Assembly: GCF_009696315.1 (NCBI RefSeq)
Contig: NZ_VUMG01000001.1
Location: 1-64,000, forward strand
Length of the DNA stretch: 64,000 bases
Reading direction: 5' to 3'
From: Cutibacterium porci
GTDB taxonomy: Bacteria; Actinomycetota; Actinomycetes; Propionibacteriales; Propionibacteriaceae
Positions 34,474 through 44,328 of the stretch are shown here, piece after piece; the stretch's first letter is position 1; each line of letters opens with the position of its first letter. The notes under the pieces were generated by a model that worked only from the letters and a program-made list of their open reading frames with translations, was not told the DNA's origin and did not search any database. Position numbers and translations under genes: made by a program.

Positions 34474-34959
34474 TCAGATGTCTTGACGATACCCGCGTGA
34501 CTTGTCGAGGCGATGTGCGACATCGACGGCGAGGTCATCCATCTCTTGGGGGTCCCCCATTCCGGGACGGACGATATGTGTACGCCCAACCCGGCCGTGG
34601 TAAAGGGTGAGACGGGATCGTGACTCGGTGAGCGCAGCCTTCGTGACCTTGCTCCAGCTCCCGCGACGGTCTTGTCCGGCACCGTGGATGTGGTAGCCCT
34701 CGTCGTCTAAATCAACATAGAGCTTCATGTGAGCCATCGACCATGCCGCCGTGACGGCCAGGGCAATACCGCAAGCGAAAACAGCGATAAAGAGAATGGT
34801 CACCAGCTCATGCCAGCCCTTAGCGATGCTGACGATCATGAGGACAGCGCCGACGATGGACAAGATGCCAGCAATGATAAAGCCACGAATAGGGGGCTCC
34901 GGAGACATGACATGCCTGGTCGTGCCGGGTGGAAGATCCGTCACGTCCGTCCTGGGCAT
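34474..34959 (-). CDS. Membrane protein with two helices and PH-like domain
   Basis: The 161-residue protein has two closely spaced membrane segments (about 26-45 and 52-73). A cytoplasmic beta-rich region follows (KLYVDLDDEGYHIHGAGQDR, then WSKVTKAALTESRSRLTLYH), a pattern seen in bacterial PH-like membrane proteins of unknown role. It is a single gene between the symporter terminator and tRNA-Ser. Confidence 0.75.
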   Translation of the reverse strand: MPRTDVTDLPPGTTRHVMSPEPPIRGFIIAGILSIVGAVLMIVSIAKGWHELVTILFIAVFACGIALAVTAAWSMAHMKLYVDLDDEGYHIHGAGQDRRGSWSKVTKAALTESRSRLTLYHGRVGRTHIVRPGMGDPQEMDDLAVDVAHRLDKSRGYRQDI

Positions 34960-35035
34960 CCCAATCTCCCATCACTGCTAAGCCGATATATGAAGGGCCT
35001 GACCCTCAGATATCGCACCTGGGAGCCAGGCTCCG

Positions 35036-35121
35036 TGGCGGCGAGAGTGGGATTCGAACCCACGGAGGTTTCCCTCGGCCGCTTTCAAGGCGGCTGCACT
35101 CGTCCACTATGCGATCTCGCC
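35036..35121 (-). tRNA. tRNA-Ser (TGA)
   Basis: A serine tRNA with acceptor GGCGAGA/TCTCGCC, anticodon loop CTTGAAA (anticodon TGA), a long variable arm, T-arm GGGTTCGAATCCC and encoded CCA. The AT-richer exported-protein pair begins about 140 bp from its 5' end. Confidence 0.97.
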
Positions 35122-35257
35122 AACCGGGCACGACCCGGTGATCACATCTTAGCCATGATTTGCCGATCATATTCACTCACCCAGAGACATGCTCATACAT
35201 CAGCGTTGTCATCCTCGGGCGCGGGTAGCAGCGCCTTCGGAGCTCAGGCGGCCGACC

Positions 35258-36169
35258 TCATCGCCCTCCAGACGCTGTGAGTACGCCAATGAGTTCGTTG
35301 ACCTTCAACGGTTTAGACGACGATCGCTTCGCGACGATTACACCTGACTGGTCCCCTGACCGCCATCCCACGTGCCATACCTCAGTCATGCGCAGGGTGT
35401 AATTTCCCGGATGCTGATAAATGTAACCACAATCTGGAGACTGCGCCCGAGGATCGGCGTTTTCTGGGCGTGGAGTTGAGTGTGCACAATGGATGGTTTT
35501 CTCTCCGGTGTCATAAATTGTCTCAACTCGTTCAGCATCTAGGGATACGGTAATTCCGTGCGATGATTCACTAGCGGTGTGACGTTCTGCCCCTGCATTG
35601 TGAAACCACAACGGCTGCCCCACCGCAGTGATGCCCCATTTGTTAGCGGAAGGCCTCGGCTCAATATCGACGACTGGCTTAGCGAGATGAATATTCGTCG
35701 CAAGATTGATCGACCATTCTCGGACTTCTTCTCGAGTCGGCACGTGAGGCTTAGCAGGAGATGGAGATGACGCCGACCGGTGAAGCTTTGATTCCTTAGA
35801 GCGAGGGTTAAGCCCAGGCAAGTAAGGAATTTTAGACATAGACAAAATGGAGGAATCAATATAGGCATCACTTCCCCATCGCCTTACCGGTTCGGACGGC
35901 CCAGGATGAGCAGGGGATCGACGACTTCCCGCGTGCGGACTGCGGCGCTTGCGATGGGAACCGTCGAATCCCGGCGTGCCATGCTTAGCCCCTCCGCCAA
36001 TTTTGATCCCGGGTTTACGGTGAGAACCACGCAAATGTTTCTCAATGCTTATGACGCCACTCTCCTCGTTATCAACGACTCCCCTGGACCGAGAACTCCC
36101 ATCTGCTTGCGGAAATCCGATCCCTTGAACGGCAACTAACACCGCCACCGCGAGCGTCAAGATTCGCAT
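35258..36169 (-). CDS. Secreted protein of unknown function (pair with 36157-36813)
   Basis: The 303-residue protein has a short signal peptide (MRILTLAVAVLVAVQGIGF) and a basic, Ser/Pro/Arg-rich region (about 45-140). The C-terminal domain carries INLATNIHLAKPVVDIEPRP, NKWGITAVGQPLWFHN and a paired-cysteine segment (IHCAHS, PDCGYIYQHPGNYTL). The NKW...VGQPLWF block occurs in a family of exported actinobacterial proteins with no known function. It overlaps the upstream lipoprotein gene by 13 bases. Base composition is more AT-rich than the neighbourhood, suggesting acquisition by transfer. Confidence 0.75.
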   Translation of the reverse strand: MRILTLAVAVLVAVQGIGFPQADGSSRSRGVVDNEESGVISIEKHLRGSHRKPGIKIGGGAKHGTPGFDGSHRKRRSPHAGSRRSPAHPGPSEPVRRWGSDAYIDSSILSMSKIPYLPGLNPRSKESKLHRSASSPSPAKPHVPTREEVREWSINLATNIHLAKPVVDIEPRPSANKWGITAVGQPLWFHNAGAERHTASESSHGITVSLDAERVETIYDTGEKTIHCAHSTPRPENADPRAQSPDCGYIYQHPGNYTLRMTEVWHVGWRSGDQSGVIVAKRSSSKPLKVNELIGVLTASGGR

Positions 36170-36813
36170 TTGCTAACCCTTTCCGAGAGTCCATCTACGA
36201 TCACCATCCGACCAGCAACGTGGTCAAGAAACACTTCGTTGTGCTTAATAATTCCACGTGAAACTACATTACCTTCAGAGTCAATAAACTCCCACCCCCT
36301 TTGGTCAACACACGAATTGATGGCAATTTCATGCCCCTCGCGATCCGCACGACGACCAATGTTAACAAAGCCGTATCCCGCAGATTCAGGGCGTACTATA
36401 TGGCCGCGCTCTTTTACCTTCTCGTAGTATTCTGAAATCATCTCTTGCCATACTCCGCCAACCACGCTTTCTAAGCCTAGTGGAAGATTCTTACCCCCGC
36501 CTTCTTGCTCAAACAATAAGGTTTGTTCCAGATACGTCTCATATACCTGCTTCGCCTCTAAAAACAACGCGTCCTGCTTCGTCCCAGGGACTGGGGTTGC
36601 CGAAACCTTGACAACCTTTGGCGTCTGCGCACTGGGCGGCGGCGTCGACCTGTGTGTCGAAGTCGCCCTCGCAACCGGAGTTATCCCTCCTGTCGCGTCA
36701 GAAGAATTTCCGGAAGTTCCACATGCCGCCACCCCTAAACCAGCCACGACAAGGGATGCCACCATCGCAACGCGCCGACGACAGCGTCTTGCGCCTTTAC
36801 CATTCATCACCAT
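36157..36813 (-). CDS. Lipoprotein of unknown function (pair with 35258-36169)
   Basis: The 218-residue precursor has a basic N-terminus, a hydrophobic signal and a lipobox GVAAC (cysteine near residue 31). A Thr/Pro/Ser-rich linker (about 40-75) leads to a domain (about 80-218) with QVYETYLEQTLLFEQEGG and a two-cysteine region with INSCVDQRGWEF and SKCES at the very end. A weak AGGA site precedes the ATG. The gene overlaps and is translationally coupled to the secreted protein downstream, so the products likely work together at the cell surface. AT-rich relative to the neighbours. Confidence 0.78.
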   Translation of the reverse strand: MVMNGKGARRCRRRVAMVASLVVAGLGVAACGTSGNSSDATGGITPVARATSTHRSTPPPSAQTPKVVKVSATPVPGTKQDALFLEAKQVYETYLEQTLLFEQEGGGKNLPLGLESVVGGVWQEMISEYYEKVKERGHIVRPESAGYGFVNIGRRADREGHEIAINSCVDQRGWEFIDSEGNVVSRGIIKHNEVFLDHVAGRMVIVDGLSERVSKCES

Positions 36814-36848
36814 GGCGACAATCCTGAGGGTGCGCGAAACTCATGAGA

Positions 36849-36926
36849 AGCCTCAGATCCAAAATCTGTGGATAAGTCCCAAGATCTGTGGACACTCCCC
36901 GTCCCTCCACGTGAAATCTTGAGGCT
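36849..36926. promoter_or_regulatory. Inverted repeat enclosing two DnaA-box-like repeats
   Basis: AGCCTCA (with GAT) at 36849-36858 pairs with (ATCT) TGAGGCT at 36916-36926. Between the arms are two imperfect direct copies of ATCTGTGGA, the first containing a perfect TGTGGATAA (36867-36875). It sits in the divergent promoter region between the exported pair and the quinone oxidoreductase. Confidence 0.45.
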
Positions 36927-36986
36927 ACGGCGTGGGGCCTTACATCTCAGACAGCCCAGCTGAACTCACTGTGGCAGGCTTGATAC

Positions 36987-37985
36987 ATGCATGCGATCAC
37001 CGTCCGCCCTACTGACAAGACCGATTCCAAGGGGCGCCATCGTCCCGGCCCCGAGTGCATTGAATGGACCGAAGTTCCCACACCCCAACCGGGCCCAGGA
37101 GAGGTCCTTGTCAAAGTGAGGGCAGCGGGTATCAACCGGGGCGACCTGCTGCAGCGCCAGGGTCTTTACCCGCCCCCGAAGGGTGTTTCGGACACCATGG
37201 GTCTTGAAGTCACGGGCACAGTCGTCGCCCTCGGCTCTGACGTCACTTGGCCTAAGGGGGACGAGGTCGTCGCTCTACTTGCGGGCGGTGGCTACGCCGA
37301 ATACGTCGTCGTCCCTGCTGGCCAGCTTCTGCCAATTCCCGAGGGCATTGATCCAGTCACGGCGTCAACTCTCATCGAGGTCGCGGCCACCGTCATCTCC
37401 AATATGGATCACGTCGGGCTAGCCAAGGGCGAAACCTTCCTCGTACACGGCGGCGCAGGCGGCATCGGCCAGTTCGCCATCCAATACGCCAAGGCGCTCG
37501 GATGCACGGTTATAACTACCTGCGGCACCGTCGAGAAGCAGGAGTTTTGTCGCAATCTCGGCGCCGACATTGCCCTCGACTACCACGGTGACTGGGTTGC
37601 CGCAGTTAAAGACGCCACCGAAGGCCGCGGCGCCGACGTCATCCTCGACGTCATGGGCGCTAAGTATCTCGGTCTCAATGTCGATGCACTCGCCACGGGC
37701 GGACGTCTCGACATCATCGGAATGCAGGGCGGCGCCAAGGGAGAGCTCAACATTGGAAAACTCCTTAACAAGCGCGCCTCTATCACCGCTACTAGCCTGC
37801 GACCCCGGCCCCTTGACGAGAAAGCCGCAATTTGCCAGCGCGTCCGCGAGGTCGCGTGGCCCATGTACACCAACGGCGATATCAAACCTGCCCCGGTCGA
37901 ATCCTTCCCCATGACTGAGGCTGGCAAGGCTCACGAAAAGCTCGAATCCGGTGCGGTGCTCGGCAAGATCGCGCTCACTCTCTGA
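36987..37985 (+). CDS. NAD(P)H:quinone oxidoreductase, zinc-independent MDR family
   Basis: The 332-residue member of the medium-chain dehydrogenase/reductase superfamily, PIG3/quinone oxidoreductase type. The N-terminal catalytic fold shows VRAAGINRGDLLQRQGLYPPP, a block typical of this group, and lacks the zinc ligands of alcohol dehydrogenases. The Rossmann half has FLVHGGAGGIGQFAIQYAKAL. It would reduce quinones or related carbonyls with NADPH. It is monocistronic and ends in a strong terminator. Confidence 0.92.
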   Translation: MHAITVRPTDKTDSKGRHRPGPECIEWTEVPTPQPGPGEVLVKVRAAGINRGDLLQRQGLYPPPKGVSDTMGLEVTGTVVALGSDVTWPKGDEVVALLAGGGYAEYVVVPAGQLLPIPEGIDPVTASTLIEVAATVISNMDHVGLAKGETFLVHGGAGGIGQFAIQYAKALGCTVITTCGTVEKQEFCRNLGADIALDYHGDWVAAVKDATEGRGADVILDVMGAKYLGLNVDALATGGRLDIIGMQGGAKGELNIGKLLNKRASITATSLRPRPLDEKAAICQRVREVAWPMYTNGDIKPAPVESFPMTEAGKAHEKLESGAVLGKIALTL

Positions 37986-38017
37986 CTGAGGCAATACCAG
38001 CACACCCCATCTCAAGC

Positions 38018-38053
38018 AGCGACCTGCCATGACGTCAGTCTTGGCAGGTCGCT
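38018..38053 (+). terminator. Terminator after quinone oxidoreductase
   Basis: A perfect 12-bp stem (AGCGACCTGCCA/TGGCAGGTCGCT) with a 12-nt loop, followed by TCATACT. Confidence 0.85.
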
Positions 38054-38083
38054 TCATACTGCCCGGCAATCGTTCGGCCCTGA

Positions 38084-39604
<1,521 letters not shown>

Positions 39605-39931
39605 TCGCTGGGAAATATCCCTGATTCTGCGCATCATTTTGTCGTTACCTTGTGGCTTTCGATGGTTTTTGCTCCATATTCCTTACTTCATATGCGTTAT
39701 ATGACAGCAATATCGACCCCTTGACGATCACCGCCGGTTGGATTCCGTCATTTCCCGTGAGCGTTTGCGGCGATGACGAGTCGTCGCAGATATCAAGACC
39801 AGTGAGAACTCGGCCACTATCCGCAATGCGTCGACGGCGTTATCTGGGTGGGCTGCGTATCGTCGCCTAGCCCACTCAGACTGAGGCGGTAGTGAGGCGC
39901 TAATACATCGTGAACGTTATAGAGTGCTTAG
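39605..39931. other. Intergenic region between argG and MFS gene
   Basis: About 330 bp without a recognised gene or strong hairpin; the sequence is AT-richer near 39640-39720. It presumably holds the promoter of the MFS gene. Confidence 0.4.
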
Positions 39932-41146
39932 ATGCACGGTTACCGGGATGTTATCGCCATTCGGGAGGTATGGACGACCCTCCTGTTATCGGCCCTTATC
40001 CGCATTCCGATTTTCAGCCTCGGAATCGTCATGAGTGTCCACGTGGTGAGTTCGTTACACCTCGACTACGTGCGCGCCGGAGCGGTAACGACCGTGGTCA
40101 CCGTCGCAACAATGGTCTCTGGGCCCTGGCGCGGCAGCATGGTCGACCGCCGCGGACTGCGACGCACGATGTTTCCCTCACTCATTATCACGACTGCCAC
40201 GTGGGGATTGTGTCCTTGGCTAGGGTATTTTCCACTCCTAGCGCTGTGCGCAATCGGTGGGCTATGGAATTACCCGATCTTCACTATCCCGCGTCAAGTC
40301 CTTATGGCCGCCGTGCCCTCATCACGACGCCGTGCCGCATTGTCACTTGATTCTGTAAGCGTGGAAATCTGCTACATGATCGGCCCGACCGTCGCTATTA
40401 TTGCCGCCACGACCATCGGGACCCAGATCACGATCACAGCGTGCGGATTCGTTGCCGCCATCGGAGCTGTCGGTCTGATGGTCCTCAATCCTGCGACGAC
40501 AGAACCATCAGAGGACAACCCAGTCCCGCCCGCCGCTCGCACCCCAGCCTCAGCTGCGCCAGTCGTCCAGGCGCCTCGTAGTCGTAAGGTGGCGTGGTTG
40601 TCGCCACGGTCAGCGTCCATCCTCTTCACCGTCGTCGCCACCGGGTTCTGTCTTGGGGGTATTGAGTTGACGACCGTCGCTGCCATGAGGTCGATGGGGT
40701 ACCCCGAAATGATTGGTTGGGTGCTGGCTGCATCCGGGTTCGGGTCAGCTATTGGCGGCGTCCTGTACGGAGCTTTGCCTCGAGGAGCGTCAACTGCGCT
40801 TCTCTTGCTATTTCTGGGCGCCCTCACCGCTTTAGCGGCCTTATCGAACGGCCCGGCGTCATCGGCCATCTTGCTCTTCGTGGGCGGAGTGTTCTGCGCT
40901 CCGACGATCACGTCCTCGGTCGATGCGCTGACCGACCTAGTGCCTCCAAGCTCGCGCGGCACCATCATCGGATGGCAGGGATCGTGTCTCAATGGCGGGA
41001 CGGCCATGGCGGCCCCGCTCATCGGCGCCATTATGGACGCCAACGGCTGGCAGTGGGGATTCCTCGTCGCCGGAATCGCAGGTGCCGTTATTGGCGCCGC
41101 CATGTGGACGACGGAAAGGGCGATCCGCAACCGTCGCATTGCGTAG
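39932..41146 (+). CDS. MFS transporter
   Basis: A 404-residue protein with about 12 membrane segments and a central cytoplasmic loop (about 185-215, Pro/Ala-rich). The loop after segment 2-3 has the MFS-type GSMVDRRGLRR. The second half has GSAIGGVLYGALPRG and GWQGSCLNGGTAMAAPLIG. The general layout suits drug or metabolite exporters (12-TM, DHA1/SET-like); the substrate is not assignable. Two 15-bp direct repeats overlap the 3' end. Confidence 0.85.
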   Translation: MHGYRDVIAIREVWTTLLLSALIRIPIFSLGIVMSVHVVSSLHLDYVRAGAVTTVVTVATMVSGPWRGSMVDRRGLRRTMFPSLIITTATWGLCPWLGYFPLLALCAIGGLWNYPIFTIPRQVLMAAVPSSRRRAALSLDSVSVEICYMIGPTVAIIAATTIGTQITITACGFVAAIGAVGLMVLNPATTEPSEDNPVPPAARTPASAAPVVQAPRSRKVAWLSPRSASILFTVVATGFCLGGIELTTVAAMRSMGYPEMIGWVLAASGFGSAIGGVLYGALPRGASTALLLLFLGALTALAALSNGPASSAILLFVGGVFCAPTITSSVDALTDLVPPSSRGTIIGWQGSCLNGGTAMAAPLIGAIMDANGWQWGFLVAGIAGAVIGAAMWTTERAIRNRRIA

Positions 41147-41170
41147 CAACGTGATATTGCGTAGCAACGT
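41138..41170 (+). repeat. Short tandem direct repeat at gene end
   Basis: ATTGCGTAGCAACGT occurs at 41138-41152 and 41156-41170 (period 18 bp), with a further GTAGCG partial copy. The first copy includes the MFS stop codon. Probably a small slippage duplication. Confidence 0.85.
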
Positions 41171-41203
41171 ACGTAGCGTAGACCCGATCGAGTATTTGGC
41201 CCT

Positions 41204-43369
41204 TCACCACTCATTCGGTGAATCAGCCGATACCGGCGACGGTCTGCCAGGACTCAACTCACCGGATCGTGGCTGTACTGGCTCCTCTTCTCGCCCATGA
41301 GTCTGCACAACATGCTCAGATTTCCCGCCTCTTTCACCATAACCAGACGAGTCGTTACCTACCGCATTGTCAGCAGGTTCATCCTTCGTGTCAGCCGCTT
41401 TCCGGTCGGCGTCAATGCGATCTCGCACTGCCTCCTCTGAAGACGGAACCGACATCGTCTGTCGACTCGGCTCCTCCTCCTGTGCGACAGCGGGCTGTGG
41501 AACGTGTTTCCACTCGTCTCCCAGGTAAATGATGGTGTCGTCCTCTTTAGGAGCGCTCATCTCATTATTGGCAACACTGACCGACGACGGCTTCACGACA
41601 AACATCACCACGGCGTCTGGCATCGCGTCCCGGAATTCGTCCCAGCTGAGGTCCTCATCCAACGTGACGCGGCGCACTCGTTTGCCATTACGCCACATTT
41701 TGTCCATGGCCGAGTGCGAGGTCGGCGGATCAAAGGCCGTTCTCGCTTTGAGGATCTGCGCGGCACCAGTAGTGGCGTCACCGTCATCTCCTTCATCCAT
41801 TCGCTTTAATTGGAAAACATTCGCCCGCCCCAATGCACGCCGATAATGCACCGACGCAATGGAATTAGTGTCGTCGTCTGACGTACACGCCACCATCGAG
41901 GCGATGCCTGCCAAGTCCATATCTTCGGTGGCGTATTCGGACAGAAAGTCGGCAGCCTCACATCGCAGACCGGCTTTGCGCGCTGCGTATAGGTCATAGG
42001 CGCGTCGAGTGACGATGAGGGTCGGCACGTCGAGGTCACGCAATGTCTTGGCAGTGTCGATCGTCCAGGAGGGCGACCCTGCAAACATCACTCCCCGTGG
42101 GCTTGCGGAGGCGAGCCCGAGTTTCTCGGCAAGTCTTCCGATACCCAACCCGTAGATGGCGACGGTGCAGACGATGACCAAGAAGACTAGCGGCACGAGC
42201 CTGTCGACCTGGCTAGCCATACCAGCGATCTGATTGGCGAAGGAGAGCAGTTGCTTGGAACGCTCCGGATCAGATTGCGCAATCTGCGTCGCCTGCTCCC
42301 GTACGTGGTTAGCGGATTCACTGAACTGCAGCGCAAAAACTGACGCCACCGACGCCGCCACGATTCCTCGGGGAGCCATAAACGCCATCAGCGTGCGTTC
42401 TTGGCGCGTCGTCTCGGTACCAACCAACCCCAGAAGCACCGAAGCGGGACGGATGACGAGCACCAGAAGCGCGACGAAAATGAGGCCGGTAGGCAAGATG
42501 TCGAGGATCTGGGATGGGGTGACGCGCCCGGCAAGCATGATGAACAGCACACCCACTAACAGCACCTGCAGGTGCTCCTTGAACTCGACGACGGGTTCAA
42601 GCTCAAGATTGCGCTGATTAGCCAAGTAGATGCCGAGCATCGTGACGGCGACCAGGCCCGACTCCTCCTGAAGGACGTTTGCGCCAACACATGTGCCAAC
42701 CGCAGCCCCGACAAAGATCACGCCTTGCAGGAAGTCGGGAATGAGGTGCCGCCTCATCATCGCAGTAAGAATCCAACCAATAGGGCCAGCAAAGAGCAGC
42801 CCTACTAGAAGGGTGAGCCCTAAGTTCAAGACTCCCCGTCCAATGGACGATCCGTCGATGCTAGTAATGGCCTGGTAGACCAGCAGGGCCAGAATGGCAC
42901 CGAGCGGATCGACGACGATTCCCTCCCACCTCAGTAGGGCACTCACTCGTCGGGTGGGGCGTAACTGACGCAAAATCGGGTTAATCACCGTTGGGCCAGT
43001 CACTATGAGGATGGCACCGAGCAGCAAGGAGACTCGTCCATCGAACCCCAGGAGCGTCGCCGCGACGGTAATGAGAACCCACGCCAACCCTGCGGTGAGA
43101 GTGCACAACCGGAAGATCGGTCGTCCGAGATCCCGGACTTCGCGCAGTTTCAGTCCAAGTGACCCCTCGAAGAGGATAATTGCCACAGAGAGGTTGACGC
43201 CGTCGAATAACAGCTTCTTACCGAAGATCTCATCGGGGGTAACCCACTGTCCGAGAGCGAAACCAATGACGAGGAGGAACAGCAGCGCGGGCAGGCGTAA
43301 CCGCCATCCGAGCCACTGGGCACCGACTGCCAGGACAAGTACAAGTGCCATGTATGTTGCTGCATCCAC
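41204..43369 (-). CDS. CPA-family cation:proton antiporter with long C-terminal tail
   Basis: The 721-residue protein has an N-terminal antiporter domain of about 12-13 membrane segments (about 1-425; motifs ILFEGSLGLKLREV, TGPTVINPILRQLRP, RWEGIVVDPLGAILALLVYQ). A cytoplasmic NAD-binding TrkA-N-like region (about 435-520: PRGVMFAGSPSWTIDTAKTL, LIVTRRAYDLYAARK) and an acidic, disordered tail (about 600-721) follow. It exchanges Na+ or K+ for H+. The tail is longer than usual. Convergent to the MFS gene. Confidence 0.9.
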   Translation of the reverse strand: MDAATYMALVLVLAVGAQWLGWRLRLPALLFLLVIGFALGQWVTPDEIFGKKLLFDGVNLSVAIILFEGSLGLKLREVRDLGRPIFRLCTLTAGLAWVLITVAATLLGFDGRVSLLLGAILIVTGPTVINPILRQLRPTRRVSALLRWEGIVVDPLGAILALLVYQAITSIDGSSIGRGVLNLGLTLLVGLLFAGPIGWILTAMMRRHLIPDFLQGVIFVGAAVGTCVGANVLQEESGLVAVTMLGIYLANQRNLELEPVVEFKEHLQVLLVGVLFIMLAGRVTPSQILDILPTGLIFVALLVLVIRPASVLLGLVGTETTRQERTLMAFMAPRGIVAASVASVFALQFSESANHVREQATQIAQSDPERSKQLLSFANQIAGMASQVDRLVPLVFLVIVCTVAIYGLGIGRLAEKLGLASASPRGVMFAGSPSWTIDTAKTLRDLDVPTLIVTRRAYDLYAARKAGLRCEAADFLSEYATEDMDLAGIASMVACTSDDDTNSIASVHYRRALGRANVFQLKRMDEGDDGDATTGAAQILKARTAFDPPTSHSAMDKMWRNGKRVRRVTLDEDLSWDEFRDAMPDAVVMFVVKPSSVSVANNEMSAPKEDDTIIYLGDEWKHVPQPAVAQEEEPSRQTMSVPSSEEAVRDRIDADRKAADTKDEPADNAVGNDSSGYGERGGKSEHVVQTHGREEEPVQPRSGELSPGRPSPVSADSPNEW

Positions 43370-43560
43370 CCAGGCACTCTAACCGGGACGCCGCCACTTT
43401 CCCACGCGGGACCGGCAGGTGACGGGTCCTGCCGCGAGTGTAAACACCGTATGCACATAGACGAAAGTCGAACGCTCCAGTCGCGCACTGTCCAAAAGTA
43501 CACTCTCGGCTGTTCTGATAACCATCCGTCCGCCTCGCCTTTCGCTGCGAAAACTCGATT

Positions 43561-43605
43561 ATGTGTACGTGCACATCAGCCCCACAAGCAAATTTGGACG
43601 TCCAA
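43561..43605. promoter_or_regulatory. Two palindromes upstream of WhiB gene
   Basis: ATGTG-TACGTG-CACAT (43561-43576, inverted ends) and the perfect 12-bp palindrome TTGGACGTCCAA (43594-43605), inside AT-rich flanks. They lie 100-150 bp before the WhiB start and look like protein-binding operators rather than terminators. Confidence 0.45.
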
Positions 43606-43707
43606 TTTGATCACCGTCCACGCCACATTGCGCTCTGCAAAGCACTTGTAGCATCTCTGCCAGCTGACGTCGCACACGCCGCCTTGGCCCATTGGAAAGG
43701 AGCCATC

Positions 43708-44274
43708 GTGAATCGGACGAATGATCGTAATCTCCCGTCCTGCGCCAACCTCAGAGCGGTCTTCCAGCATCCCCTGCTCGAAGGTGACAGCACTGCTGCT
43801 ACACCTGACGAACAGCGCCTGGAGCGCACACTGCAGGCCCGCGCTCGCGCCGCGTGCTCTAGCTGCCCACTCTTTGAGCAGTGCCTCGAGAATGCCATCC
43901 TCGATCACGACGTCGCAGGATTCGTTGCCGGCACCACACCGCGTCAACGCTCGCGCATCCGCGCCTACCTCGGCATCAAGGTGCGTCCCGACGATCTGGG
44001 ATCCTTCGCCGGAATCATCGGCAGCGGCCACCAGATTGCCACCCAGGACGTCATACGGCTTCGCCGGGCTCACCCGGACCAGCCGCTGAGCTTCATCGCA
44101 GACCGTCTCGGTTGCTCGCTGTCCACCGTGAAGCGGCACCTGCGTCGGGCCCGCGACGCTTCGCCAACTCCCCATCACAAGGATCCGTCAAAAGTCGCGG
44201 CGCCCCGCCTGCCTGCCGCCTACGAGTCAGTGACTGGTCGTCCTCATCCGAGCCGTACACGGTTGGCCGCCTGA
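43708..44274 (+). CDS. WhiB-family regulator with C-terminal helix-turn-helix
   Basis: The GTG start at 43708 follows an excellent AAAGGAG; upstream in-frame codons are not conserved. The 188-residue protein has the four WhiB cysteines C12, C50, C53 and C59 (ARAACSSCPLFEQC) that hold a 4Fe-4S cluster, then GFVAGTTPRQRSRI in place of the usual GxWGG turn. It then carries an extension with a sigma-factor-region-4-like helix-turn-helix (about 118-150: LSFIADRLGCSLSTVKRHLRR). WhiB proteins sense redox and modulate transcription with sigma factors; an extra DNA-binding domain is unusual. Confidence 0.88.
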   Translation: MNRTNDRNLPSCANLRAVFQHPLLEGDSTAATPDEQRLERTLQARARAACSSCPLFEQCLENAILDHDVAGFVAGTTPRQRSRIRAYLGIKVRPDDLGSFAGIIGSGHQIATQDVIRLRRAHPDQPLSFIADRLGCSLSTVKRHLRRARDASPTPHHKDPSKVAAPRLPAAYESVTGRPHPSRTRLAA

Positions 44275-44328
44275 GAACGTCACGCATTGTTCACCGCGTG
44301 ATCATCCTGTGGTGGCAAGCTGGCTGAC

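Noticed and set aside
35036-36813. Classic tRNA-targeted genomic island
   Set aside because: The AT-rich genes lie on the 5' side of the tRNA and no integrase or duplicated tRNA 3' end is visible.
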